The notes beneath the pieces were generated by a model. That model saw only the letters and a program-made list of their open reading frames with translations. It was not told the origin of the DNA and searched no databases. A stretch of 64,000 bases of DNA from Malus domestica (taxonomy: Eukaryota > Streptophyta > Magnoliopsida > Rosales > Rosaceae). Shown in pieces: positions 11,961 through 22,251 of the stretch. Both the position numbers and the translations under genes were made by a program. Position 1 is the stretch's first letter, and the number at the start of each line of letters is the position of its first letter. The DNA lies in NCBI RefSeq assembly GCF_042453785.1, contig NC_091673.1, positions 6,226,501-6,290,500 of the forward strand, written 5' to 3'.

Positions 11961-12559
11961 TGTTGGTATATGGTCCAGCACATGATCAATGTTCTAAATT
12001 ATTCTAGTAAGTAAGTGAGGTGGCTGGAGCATGCTAGATAATTCTAGCATGTTATTAAGTTGATGGAAGAAGCTAGAGAGTACTAACTTCCTTGGTTGCA
12101 AATGGAAAGATCTAGAAGCTACAATTTTGTGGCTAGTCTAGAATTATCTATGCTATAGATTTGAAGAATACACTAGAAACTAGTAGAATGTCAAACCCTC
12201 ACCTATAAATATGGGTGTGATGTTGTAGTGAAGTAACTAATTAAGAACCAAGTGTGAGTAGCAAAGGATCAAGTCCAAAGCTAGAGTTCCACTCCAAGAG
12301 TGAGAGTGAGAGTGTTCCACTACACATTGTGAGTGAAGTTTAGAATGATAGAAAGTGTGTGTCATACTTTTTTGTATCCATCAAGCCTTGTCTTTGGCTT
12401 GGTAATACTACTCTTGTTGTACTCATCTTTTTCATATAGTGAAGATTGATTCTTGTTTCGTGGACGTAGGCATAAATTGCCGAACCACATAAATTCTTGG
12501 TGTCCATTTTCTACTTTACCTTGAGCATTCTCTATCTTGTAGTACCGACATTCCTAACA
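11961..12559 (+). mobile_element. Copia-type solo LTR in intron 1 of the GH17 pseudogene
   Basis: Runs TGTTGG...CTAACA, 599 bp, with a U5-like block (GGACGTAGGCATAAATTGCC) resembling that in the Copia LTRs at 17545/19222. It is flanked by TTAAA and GTAAA, a target duplication with one mismatch. No internal region or second LTR is present, so it is a solo LTR. The preceding 160 bases also look repeat-derived but were not classified. Confidence 0.65.
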
Positions 12560-13302
12560 GTAAATAACTAAATTAAGTTTCAATAAACTGATTTTGTAAT
12601 TACAATTGTAGGTTCAGCAACAACAGACACTACTACAAAACTACCCATTATTGGCACAAATAAAAACGACAAGAAAATGTTATTACTGTCGGTATTTAAG
12701 CAAAATCCGACAGAAAATGGATGTAGTGACGGATATAATAAACGACAGATTTGCTAGCGTCAGGAAATGAATTTTCCGACAGAAAATACTCTAAAACCGA
12801 CAGAAATTGTGTCGGATATAACCGACAGAAAATACTCTAAAACCGACAGAGAATATATTAATAATTAATAAATAACAACATTTTCTGTCGGATAAAACCG
12901 ACAGAAAATATAAAACCGTCAGAACTTGTGTCGACTATAACCGACATAAAATATATTAATAATGAATGTAAATGCATTTTCTGTCAGATAAAACCGACAG
13001 AAAATATAATTTCTAACTGGTAAATGGTTTACTGCTTATAATTAAACTTCTAATTGGTGTTGTAATTGATGTTCTGAGCCTTTTGGCTTAATAAATGTGC
13101 ATTTCTGAAAAGCATTCTGACCAGACTTTGGAACTTGCTTGCTTTCTGTATAAAGCCAAAAGAAAGAAAAGAAGTGAACATATTATGGTGTGTTTTCCTA
13201 GTTCATGGATAAGCCTTTATTCAATCAAACATACAATCTTCAAAAGCAGTACAGAGAATATATTTAAAAAAAAATTAAAAAACATCAGAGCATAATTAGG
13301 TT

Positions 13303-13545
13303 CAAAAAGACCAAATTGCATAATAAATTGGGCAAATCCTGCTTCTCTGCACCCACTCCGCAATACAATCTCCATGGTAAAGATGTGAGCACGGCATCCG
13401 AGTTGCTTCTAAGCCAATCATCATCTCCTCCCTGCAAATAGAACACAAACCTCAACAAACTCCTTAATGGACGATTTACTTGCCGGTACAAATTGAGGCT
13501 CATCACCACCATCCTCTACTTCAATGTCAGTGTCCCCAATATCTG
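13303..13545 (-). pseudogene. RING-H2 finger gene fragment captured inside the CACTA element
   Basis: The minus strand reads EEMMIGLEATRMPCSHLYHG followed by DCIAEWVQRSRICPIY. With the preceding CSIC this gives C-x2-C ... C-x-H-x2-H-x2-C ... C-P, a RING-H2 signature of plant E3 ubiquitin ligases. Upstream codons (PQFVPASKSSI) fit the linker before such RINGs, but a frame slip separates them from CSIC, and the last zinc-ligand pair is broken (CPIYY instead of CPxC). It is therefore a non-functional captured fragment. Confidence 0.7.
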
Positions 13546-14539
13546 ACAGGTATGTCCGGTAAACGATTTGATGATTTTTTAAAGATTGACCCTGTGAAAT
13601 TGAACTGGATGCAGAGCAAATCAGAGCAAGAAAGCAAAGAATGCATAGGTATGAGAAAATGTAAAATTTGGAACCTGGTTTTTGCTAATGATGCCCATTT
13701 CGTGAACTTTGAAAATTGCATGCATTCGACAAAAGTTTCGAATTGGGTTTCTTCAGCCCGGGGAGGTCATCTTTCCGGTACGTCGGAATTTAGTAGTACA
13801 ACATTTCAGTGCCGTCGGTCACCTGCTGGGTTGGAAACAGAGAGAACACCATTTCTGATAAGTCCGGTCTTGAAAATCGCTGAGGATTGAGCTCTGGTTG
13901 CCTTAGATGGAAATCAAAATGCAGTTCTGCGGAGGATCATCTCCCATGGCCTCGTGGGTGCGCTTCTAAGCTTAACAAAAAATATAAAAAGGAGAAGGAA
14001 ATGAGGAGAGGAGAAAAGGGGGAAGGGAGAAGTCACCGACGCAAGAAGAGAATAAGGGGTTATATCGTGGAAAATTTTCATTACTGTCGGTTAAAACCGA
14101 CAGAAAAAATTTTTCGAATAAAAACCGACAGAAAATTTTCATTAATGGCGGTTATAACCGACAGAAGAAAAATGGCGGCAAAAATCCCCCCAAAATTCCC
14201 TCTGAAAATTTTAAAATTTCCCCCAAAATTTTAATTCCCCCCCCCCCAAATTTTGTTACGATTTTAAAAAATAAAATAATTATTATTTGGTTTAATAAAT
14301 AAATAAATAATATGTATTTAAATAGAATATGTTTTAAAAATTAAATAAATAATTGTTTGGTTTAATAGATAATTTTTACATTTTTTGTTTAATAGATAAT
14401 AATCCATGTAAAATATGCGATAAAGAAACAAAAAGATAATTATACAATGAAAATGTCATCGCACAAACTAAATATTGTCTAATACATACTTGAAAAACAT
14501 AAATAAAAATTTAGCACAAATTACTTTTCCCACTTCAAA

Positions 14540-16610
14540 AACTTTCGACAGTTATAAACGAAAAATCACAATTTAACGATTATTTTAGCTCCGATTTTTA
14601 TGATTTTTTACAGCTACACTCCTCGACCCTATAAGAATGTAATGAATAAATTTGATCTTTAATTTAAAATATTTACACTAGTGGATACCACAAAATCTTA
14701 TTGTATACTTAATAGAAGTATAATATTAACTCTAAGTGTTTGTTTAATCTACCGTTTTGACGCAATATGCATTCTACGAAACTTTTTTCAACGATCCAAC
14801 CGTCAAACTTATTTGTACACACAGCAAGATTGCTTACGTAAAAAATCGTAAAAAACAAACATTTAGAGATTAGGTAGCGGAACAAAAGTTTTCGACGGTT
14901 ATAACAGAAAAATCATAATTTAACGGTTATTTTAGCTCCGATTATGATGATTTTTTACAGCGACACTCCTCAACCATATAAGAATGTAATGAATAAATTC
15001 GATCTTCAATTTAAAATATTTACACTAGTGGATACCACAAAATCTTATTTTATACTTAATAGAAGTATAATATTAACTCTAAGTGTTTGTTTAATCTACC
15101 GTTTTGACGTAATATGCATTCTACGAAACTTTTTTCAACAATCCAACCGTCAAACGTATTTGTACACACTCCAAGATTGCATAGGTAAAAAATCGTAAAA
15201 AACAAACATTTAGAGATTACGTAACGGAACAAAAAATTTCGACGGTTAAAAACGAAAAATCACAATTTAACGGTTATTTTAGCTCCGATTTTGATGATTT
15301 TTTACAGCTACACTCCTCGACCCTATAAGAATGTAATGAATAAATGCGATCTTTAATTTAAAATATTTACACCAGTGGATACCACAAAATCTTATTTTAT
15401 ACTTAATTGAAGTATAATATTAACTCAAGTGTTTGTTTAATCTACCGTTTTGACGCAACATGCATTCTACGAAACTTTTTTCAACGATCCAACCGTCAAA
15501 CTTATTTGTACACACTCCGAGATTGCATACGTAAAAAATTGTAAAAAGCAAATATTAAGATATTACGTAACGGAACAAAAATTTCGACGGTTATAAACGA
15601 AAGATCACAATTTAACGATTATGTTAGCTCCGATTTTGATGATTTTTTACAGCTACACTCCTCGACTCTATAAGAATGTAATGAATAAATTCAATCTTTA
15701 ATTTAAAATATTTACACTAGTGGATTCCACAAAATATTGCTTTATACTTAATAGAAGTATAATATTAACTCTAAGTGTTTGTTTAATCTACCGTTTTGCC
15801 GTAATATGCATTCTACGAAACTTTTTTCAACAATCCAACCGTCAAACGTATTTGTACACACTTCGAGATTGCTTACGTAAAAAATCGTCAAAAACAAACA
15901 TTCAAATATTAGGTAACAGAACAAAAGTTTTCGACGGTTATAAAAGAAAAATCATAATTTAACGGTTATTTTAGCTCCGATTTTGATGATTTTTTTACAG
16001 CTACACTCCTCAACCCTATACAAATGTAATGAATAAATTTGATCTTCAATTTAAAATATTTACACTAGTGGATACCACAAAATCTTATTTTATACTTAAT
16101 AGAAGTATAATATTAACTCTAAGTGTTTGTTTAATCTACAGTTTTGATGTAATATGCATTATATGAAACTTTTTTCAACGATCCAACCGTCAAACTTATT
16201 TGTACACACTCCGAGATTGTATACGTAAAAAATCGTAAAAAACAAACATTCAGAGATTAGGTAACAAAACAAAAAATTTCGATGGTTATAAACAAAAAAT
16301 CACAATTTAAAGGTTATTTTACCTCCGATTTTGATGATTTTTTACAGCTACACTCCTCGACCCTATAAGAATGCATTGAACGAATTCGATCTTCGATTTA
16401 AAATATTTACACTAGTGGATAATTTTTTTATACTTAATGGAAGTATAACATTAACTCTTAAATATTTGTTAAATCTATCAATTTGATAGGATATGCATTA
16501 TACAAAACTAGTTTCAACGATCCAACCGTCAAATATATTTGTATATACTTCGAGATAGCATGCGTAAAAAATTGCAAAAAAAAAAAAAAACATTCAGAGA
16601 TTAGGTAACG
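14540..16610. repeat. Six-copy ~347-bp tandem array within the CACTA element
   Basis: The phrase TTTTAGCTCCGATT or a close variant recurs at about 14584, 14932, 15279, 15627, 15970 and 16318 (spacing 343-348). Each unit also contains TTTACACTAGTGGATACC, CTAAGTGTTTGTTTAATCTA and ATCCAACCGTCAAAC. Copies are highly similar, with the last one most diverged and shortened. Open frames in the array are accidents of the repeat. Confidence 0.85.
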
Positions 16611-17544
16611 GGACCGTGAGTGAAAAAAAAAAATTTAAACCATTTGTTTATGTATTTATTTATTTTTAATCAATGTAACATTTTAAAATAATAAAATAGT
16701 CAATTTCTGTCGGTTATAACCGCCACCATTAACTTAGAAACCGCCAGAATATGTTAAAAATATTAAAAAAAAAAGAATTCAAAAATAATGAGGGCTATAA
16801 TAATTTTATGGCGGTTAAATCCGTCAGTAAAAATCCGCCAGGAATTTATGTCGGATATATCCGACAGAAAGTAACTTTAATCCGACAGTAAATAAATTAT
16901 GTGTCAGATATCTTTTATCCGTCAGAATGACTTATTAACCGCCAGGATCATCCGACACCTAAAGCTAATATTGTAGTAGTGAGAACCAATTGGAATCTGC
17001 TACAGACCAGTAGCCAACAATCTCCCGCCACGGTTCCTCCACCGTTCTCGACATCCTCCAAGACAACGGCATCTCATCCGTCCGCCTTTTCAACACCGAT
17101 CCCGCCACACTCAGCACCTTCTCCGGCACCCCAACAATCCACCTCACCATCGGTGTCCCCAACGAACTCCTACCCACCCTCGCCGCCACCCTTAATTGGC
17201 TCCAATCTAACCTGCTCGCACACATCCCCGCAAACCAAATCTGTTACATCGCCGTTGGCAACGAGGTTTTCCTCAAAGACCCTTACCACACTCATCACGT
17301 CCTTCTCACCATTCTCAAACTTCACCAAGCCCTCCAAACCCTAGGCCTTGACATTTACAACAAGCTCTCTTCCCTACTAAACGCATCTGTTCTCTCCACC
17401 TCATACCCTCCATCCTCAACCTCATTTGAACCCTCCGTCCAACCCTTTTTACTCCCCCTCCTTCGCTTCCTCCGCGACACGAACTCCCCCTTCATGGTCA
17501 ACTCCTACCCCTACTTCAGCTACCTAAGCAGCATAAACTACGTC

Positions 17545-19955
17545 TGTTGTGTTTGGCTCATATACTTATGAGTTGGCAACAATTTTGATAGTGTAACTTT
17601 CTGAGTGCTACAGGGAAATGGCAGTAGCCACTTTATGTTTGGCTTTCGGTTGTGGCATGGATGTCTTGTTTCAAGAGAAGACACGGTGACTACCACAAGT
17701 AAAGTTGCAAGCAAGACTTGACTTTGTGGTTGCTTGCACACAATTGTGCATTTTTATTGTGCATGTTTTATTTTATATGCATTAAATGACAAATAGAGAA
17801 AATTTGTACTTTATAGACTAGGTATAGACTTTGATGCATGCTAGGTAGGCTAGGTGATAATTATGTCATGTGAACTTAAGACTTTTTGGTATTGTTTGTT
17901 GGCATAGTTGCTAGTGTGTGCCTATAACTAGATGCAGTATTTGTGCATTTAGAAATGCATTGAGAGAGCATCCGAAGGAGAACACAAATGAGAGAAAATA
18001 TAGGGTGAGAGTGAGAAACTCTTGGGGAGAGTGAGACTCTTGGTAAAATTTTGTGAGGGTACAAGGGATTGGGGTTTGGGTTATGTTGATTTAACTCAAG
18101 TGTATCTTGTACTAGTTATTCTCATAGTGAAGAGCAATATCTCTTGGAGGACGTAGACAGATTTTTGCCGAACCTCGTAAATTTCTCATTGTATTTATTT
18201 CTTGTATTTTATTCTATTCAACTGAGTGATTTGGTGAGGTTGTAATCTGAATCTCGTTTCCGCACTGACAAATGGGCCAAGGCACAACAATTGGTATCAG
18301 AGCATCGTTGGACGCTTGGTTCGTTGGAGGTCCAGATTTGTTGTTCACCATGGAATTTTCAGTTGAGCAGTTTAATGGGAGAGGCAGTTTTACTTTTGGT
18401 AAAGGAGAGTAATGGAAGCCTGAAGAAATGGAAGTCGTGTTCAGGGATGCTTGGATCAATTGCGAAAGTTGATGTTGAGGAAGAAGAAAAATGCCTCTTT
18501 CTTCTTACCTTACTTTCAGATTCGTACGAGAACCTTGTGAAACTTTACTGCATGGAAAGATACAGTAAGTTTGGAGCAGGTGCAAGCTTCTTTGGTGTGG
18601 AATGATACACAAAGGAGACCATGGATGATGGTGGGCACGAGATTGCTTAAGCTATTCAAGGTTGGAATCATGGAAGAAAATTGGAAAGAGGATCTGAGAG
18701 AGACAACAGGTTCAGATCCAGTTCCGGAAGCAAGGGTCCACAGTGCTACGGTGCAAGGCCGGGTGGTAGCAAGTTTGTGGCATAAAGCTTTAAGTATGCC
18801 CTCTAGGTACTCGAAGCAACACTTCTCCTGGTGATGTTTAGTCTCAAGTGTTGCAGGGGTTTTGCAGCAGGTGGAGCTATGGGATTCACAGGTGATGAGA
18901 TAGTCCTGAGGTAGGAGGAAGTGTGGGAATTTTGTCTGGCTAGATGGGTTATTGCTGGAAACGGACGCGCTGACAAGTTTCCAGGTTGCAGACAATGAAG
19001 AGGAGGAAAACCTGTTGAAGGAGACGAGGATGTGTCGAGATCCTGTCTGAAGCTAAATGGTGATTTTTAGCTTGCAGCAGCTGCACATGCATTGGCAGTG
19101 ACTGAATCGGAACATGACCAATGAGGTTGATTCAGGATGTGTATGTTGGTACGTAAGGCTAATGGAGGCTTTGGCAATGGATGCAAGGATTTTTGCATGG
19201 TATATTCGCCAATGTGGATATTATTATGTTTGGCTCATATACTTATGAGTTGGCAACAATTTTGATAGTGTAACTTTCTGAGTGCTACAGGGAAATGGTA
19301 GTAGCCACTTTGTGTTTGGCTTTCGGTTGTGGCATGGATGTCTTGTTTCAAGAGAAGGCATGGTGACTACCATAAGTAAAGTTGCAAGCAAGACTTGACT
19401 TTGTGGTTGCTTGCACACAATTGTGCATGTTTTATTTTATATGCATTAAATGACAAATAGAGAAAAGTTGTACTTTATAGACTAGGTATAGACTTTGATG
19501 CATGCTAGGTAGGCTAGGTGATAATTATGTCATGTGAACTTAAGACTTTTTTGTCTTGTTTGTTGGCATAGTTGCTAGTGTATACCTATAACTAGATGCA
19601 ATATTTGTGCATTTAGAAATGCATTGAGAGAGCATCCAAAGGAGAACACAAAGGAGAGAAAATATAGAGTGAGAGTGAGAAACTCTTGGGGAGAGTGAGG
19701 CTCTTAGTAAAATTATGTGAGGGTACAAGGGATTGGGGTTTGGGTTATGTTGATTTAACTCAAGTGTATCTTGTACTAGTTATTCTCATAGTGAAGAGCA
19801 ATATCTCTTGGTGGACGTAGGCAGATTTTTGCCGAACCTCGTAAATTTCTCAGTGTATTTATTTCTTGTAATTTAAACTGTTCAACTGTGGGTATGTAGT
19901 TTGGTGAGACAATCTGAATCTCACTTCCATACTGACGAACGGCCAAGGCACAACA
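17545..19955 (+). mobile_element. Copia LTR retrotransposon, internal deletion derivative
   Basis: 5' LTR 17545-18289 (TGTTGTG...CACAACA), primer-binding site TGGTATCAGAGC at 18292-18303 (initiator-Met tRNA type), internal region of only 932 bp, 3' LTR 19222-19955. A perfect 5-bp duplication ACGTC flanks it (17540-17544 and 19956-19960). The 3' LTR begins TATTA where the 5' one begins TGTTG. The internal region keeps a decayed Gag portion and lacks protease, integrase and reverse transcriptase. It sits inside GH17 coding sequence. Confidence 0.88.
18344..18640 (+). pseudogene. Decayed Copia Gag remnant
   Basis: Two frames together retain Copia Gag features: MEFSVEQFNGRGSFTF near the start, then, in another frame, EEEEKCLFLLTLLSDSYENL and VQASLVWNDTQRRP. 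Stops and frame changes separate them. This identifies the element as Copia even though pol is gone. Confidence 0.6.
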
Positions 19956-20209
19956 ACGTCTGTCTCGACTACGCGTTGTTTGGAGCCACTAGTGAGGTGG
20001 TTATCGACGGCGAGTTGATGTATAGTAATCTTTTCGACGCTGAGTGTGGATGCGTTTGTGAGTGCGATGGAGAGGGAGGGAGTTGTTGGCGCTCCTGTGG
20101 TTGTTTCAGAGAAGGGGTGGCCGACCGGTTGAGGGGTGGCCAACCGGCAGAGGGGAGGCCGCGAGCGCGGAGAATACGAGGGCGTATGATGCGGAGGTGG
20201 TGAGACAAC

Positions 20210-20963
20210 TACCAATAAACCATATACACACGGGTACAAATTCGATTGAAGCATGCCAGATTGGGCTGTTGCTAACAATCAAAACGGGCCACAGCCCATA
20301 CGGGTCGATGGAGTCAATGTTTGATGCACTTTGTCATTTTCCAATGTTCACACATGGAAACGTAAAGACGAAGATTCAGTTTGAAAAGTATAATGCAAAG
20401 AATACCTTAAAACTAATACTTGTTTTGGAAGGATTTTATATTTATTTAGGTGAGAAGAATTGCAATTAAAAACCAAAACCCAATAAATAAAAAACACAAA
20501 TAATAAATTTTGACAAGTGGTGGATGTCATCCGTTTTAATATATTGCGTTGTGAGTTCATACTCATCTTTCTCTTTTTAATAAGATTAGTGTAGAATATC
20601 ATTTATACTAAAAAAAATATGCTTATTTGAGATTGAGAGGCCTCGTAACCAACATATTCAACTGCTGTGTCTCAAGGCCCGCCTTGAGACGTATTTGAAC
20701 CCTATGCAATACTACTTACACATACTCAGAGCTGGCATTGATATGCCTAATGTGCTTTATGGGGCCATCCTTTGCATTCATGTTCAAATTTTCCACTCTT
20801 GTTATTCATATTCAAATTACTCACTTTGTAGTTTTAAGTGAACTTAATGTGTAATATTTTCATTTTATTTTGTTAAGAAGAAAATGGAACAAAGGCATAT
20901 TGAAATTGTGTTGAGATTTAACTGGGTGACGCTGATGCATACGTGCTTATGCATCTACGAGAG
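20210..20963. other. Intergenic, no gene seen
   Basis: Sequence after the truncated GH17 pseudogene. No continuation of the glucanase C-terminus (carbohydrate-binding X8 domain or GPI signal) is recognisable. Confidence 0.35.
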
Positions 20964-21120
20964 ATTTTTCAGTGTGACCGTCACACGAGGTGATACACCA
21001 TATGTTTCTATATAAATGGTGAGATATGTGTGTTAAAAGATTAATAACTTAAAAATTAAAAAATTTCATCACTTACATTAAAACACGTGGTGTACCACGT
21101 TCCCGTCACAACTAAAAATT
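20964..21120. mobile_element. Short MITE with G-box-containing arms
   Basis: The left arm TTTTTCAGTGTGACCGTCAC...TACACCATATGTTT is mirrored by ...AAACACGTGGTGTACCACG...GTCACAACTAAAAA. About 157 bp, non-coding. A second diverged copy lies at 34286-34430. Confidence 0.55.
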
Positions 21121-21297
21121 TATCTCTGTGTGGAACTTTTCTCAAAGAGATCCTCTTATCTTTCTTTCTCTCACTCTTTAAGAAAATTCTAGACTCCCTA
21201 CACTCAAATTTTTTTTCAATGTGTTTAAAATTCGACTCATATATTAAACGTTATAATACAATTAATTTAATACATCAAAAAAATTCCAATTACTTAG

Positions 21298-22080
21298 AGT
21301 TTGTTTGGATGTACTTTTAAAATGGTTAAAAGCAATTTTAGAGAAAATGTTTTTTGGTTTCAAAAGCACTTAAAATGCTTTATGCAAGAAGCACCAATTA
21401 TGCACTTTAAGTGTTTTTACATAATATATTTGCATTTTGACTAAAAATTGGTTTCAAAAAATGCTTTATGCAAGAAGCACCGATTATGCACTTTAAGTGA
21501 TTTTACAGAATTTATTTGTATTTTGACTAAAAATTAATTTCAACAATATTTTCACGAAAAACTCTTTCAATTCAATCATTTTAAAAAGAGTAAATTGTAC
21601 AAATGGTCCCTCAACTTTAATCAAATTGGAGCAATGGTCCCTCAACTAAAAATCCATTACCATTGGTCCCTCAACTTATCAAAATGTGTAGCTATAGTCC
21701 TTTTCATCAATTTTGTCAAAATTTTGTCAAAATAAGCTATGTTGGAATGACCATTTATATAATTAGGGTTCATTAACTCATCAAAGTGTATAATTATGGT
21801 TCTTTTTGTCAATTATGTCAAAAAATTTGTCAAAACGAGTTATATTGGAAGGACCATTGCTACAATTGGGCTAAAGTTAAAGACCATTTCTCCACTTGAA
21901 TTAAAGTTCAGGGACCAATGGTAATGGATTTTTAGTTGAGGGACCATAGCTGCACGTTTTGATAAGTTGAGGGACCAAAGGTAATGGATTTTTAGTTGAG
22001 GGACCATTGCTCCAATTTGATTAAAGTTGAAGGACCATTTGTACAATTTACTCTTTTAAAAACGAATACAAACAAACACT
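21298..22080. mobile_element. Outer MITE interrupted by a MULE-type MITE
   Basis: Left end TTTGTTTGGATGTACTTTT and right end AAAACGAATACAAACAAACA are inverted, suggesting an older element into which 21588-22053 inserted. An internal ~110-bp partial repeat (TGCAAGAAGCACC ... TTTTGACTAAAAATT) occurs twice at 21380-21535. Confidence 0.45.
21588..22053. mobile_element. Mutator-like MITE with long TIRs
   Basis: 466 bp. Begins GAGTAAATTGTACAAATGG and ends with its complement; arms of at least 75 bp read GGTCCCTCAACTTTAATC on the left and mirror it on the right. Both flanks carry the 9-bp direct repeat TTTTAAAAA (21579-21587 and 22054-22062), the duplication length typical of Mutator-like elements. 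It ends only about 80 bp upstream of the nucleoredoxin TATA box. Confidence 0.75.
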
Positions 22081-22135
22081 TATAGAATACCAGCGTTTCC
22101 GACACGCAGAAAGATTCCTCCAAAAATTGGTGCAA

Positions 22136-22144
22136 TATAAATAG
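22136..22144 (+). promoter_or_regulatory. TATA box of the first nucleoredoxin gene
   Basis: TATAAATAG lies 108 bases before the ATG, giving a predicted transcription start near 22168 and a ~80-base 5'UTR. Confidence 0.65.
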
Positions 22145-22251
22145 AGCCCCTGAGTTCACACTGTCCTCACCTTCACATATCACACAACCTCCGGCGAATT
22201 TCAAGTTCGGAATACCCCAACCTCGTAGAAGAACATTTCGAAAGATACAAA

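Larger units (their letters stand above)
12628..16981. mobile_element. Non-autonomous CACTA (EnSpm/CMC) DNA transposon
   Basis: Starts CACTACTACAA and ends TTGTAGTAGTG, perfect 11-bp inverted ends, flanked on both sides by AGA (12625-12627 and 16982-16984), the 3-bp duplication expected of CACTA elements. Subterminal regions are packed with a motif in both orientations (CCGACAGAAA / TTTCTGTCGG; clusters 12700-13010 and 16700-16930, plus 14085-14165), as expected for transposase-binding repeats. No transposase frame was found in the 4354 bp, so mobility would need a helper. It interrupts exon 2 of the GH17 gene and carries a RING-H2 fragment and a large tandem array. Confidence 0.85.
11652..20209 (+). 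pseudogene. GH17 beta-1,3-glucanase pseudogene split by three insertions
   Basis: Pieces in order: 11652-11733 (ATG plus signal peptide, LLLSQFLFILLYLLSQSFG); 12612-12627 (exon 2 start after a TTGTAG acceptor); 16985-17544; 19961-20209. Once the two exonic target duplications are counted once, codons join across both insertions (ACAGA|ACC and TACGTC|TGT). Recognisable motifs: IGICYRPVANNLPP, VGNEVF (general acid Glu region), FMVNSYPYFSYL, LDYALFGA, and VVVSEKGWPT (nucleophile region, Lys where Thr is usual). Independent lesions: +1 shift after VANNLPP, another after SNLFDA, another after GWPT, and loss of the C-terminus after about 20209. Family role: secreted endo-1,3-beta-glucanases cleave callose and fungal glucans. 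The gene is dead. Confidence 0.88.

Noticed and set aside
14540..16610. A CRISPR-like array from the regular repeats
   Set aside because: Units are ~347 bp contiguous tandem repeats with no short-repeat/unique-spacer structure, in a plant genome.
12628..16981. PIF/Harbinger classification of the 4.35-kb element (also 3-bp duplications)
   Set aside because: The ends are CACTA and the duplication is AGA, not TTA/TAA; dense subterminal repeats fit CACTA better.
16979..17344. Open frame encoding a Pro/Ser-rich, extensin-like protein of 121 aa
   Set aside because: It is an out-of-frame reading of the GH17 glucanase exon; the adjacent frame gives clear glucanase sequence (VGNEV, PYPYF).
17538..19728. 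Pairs of near-identical small minus-strand frames (for example 17538-17741 and 19224-19418)
   Set aside because: They are the two LTRs of the Copia element read antisense; no coding evidence.
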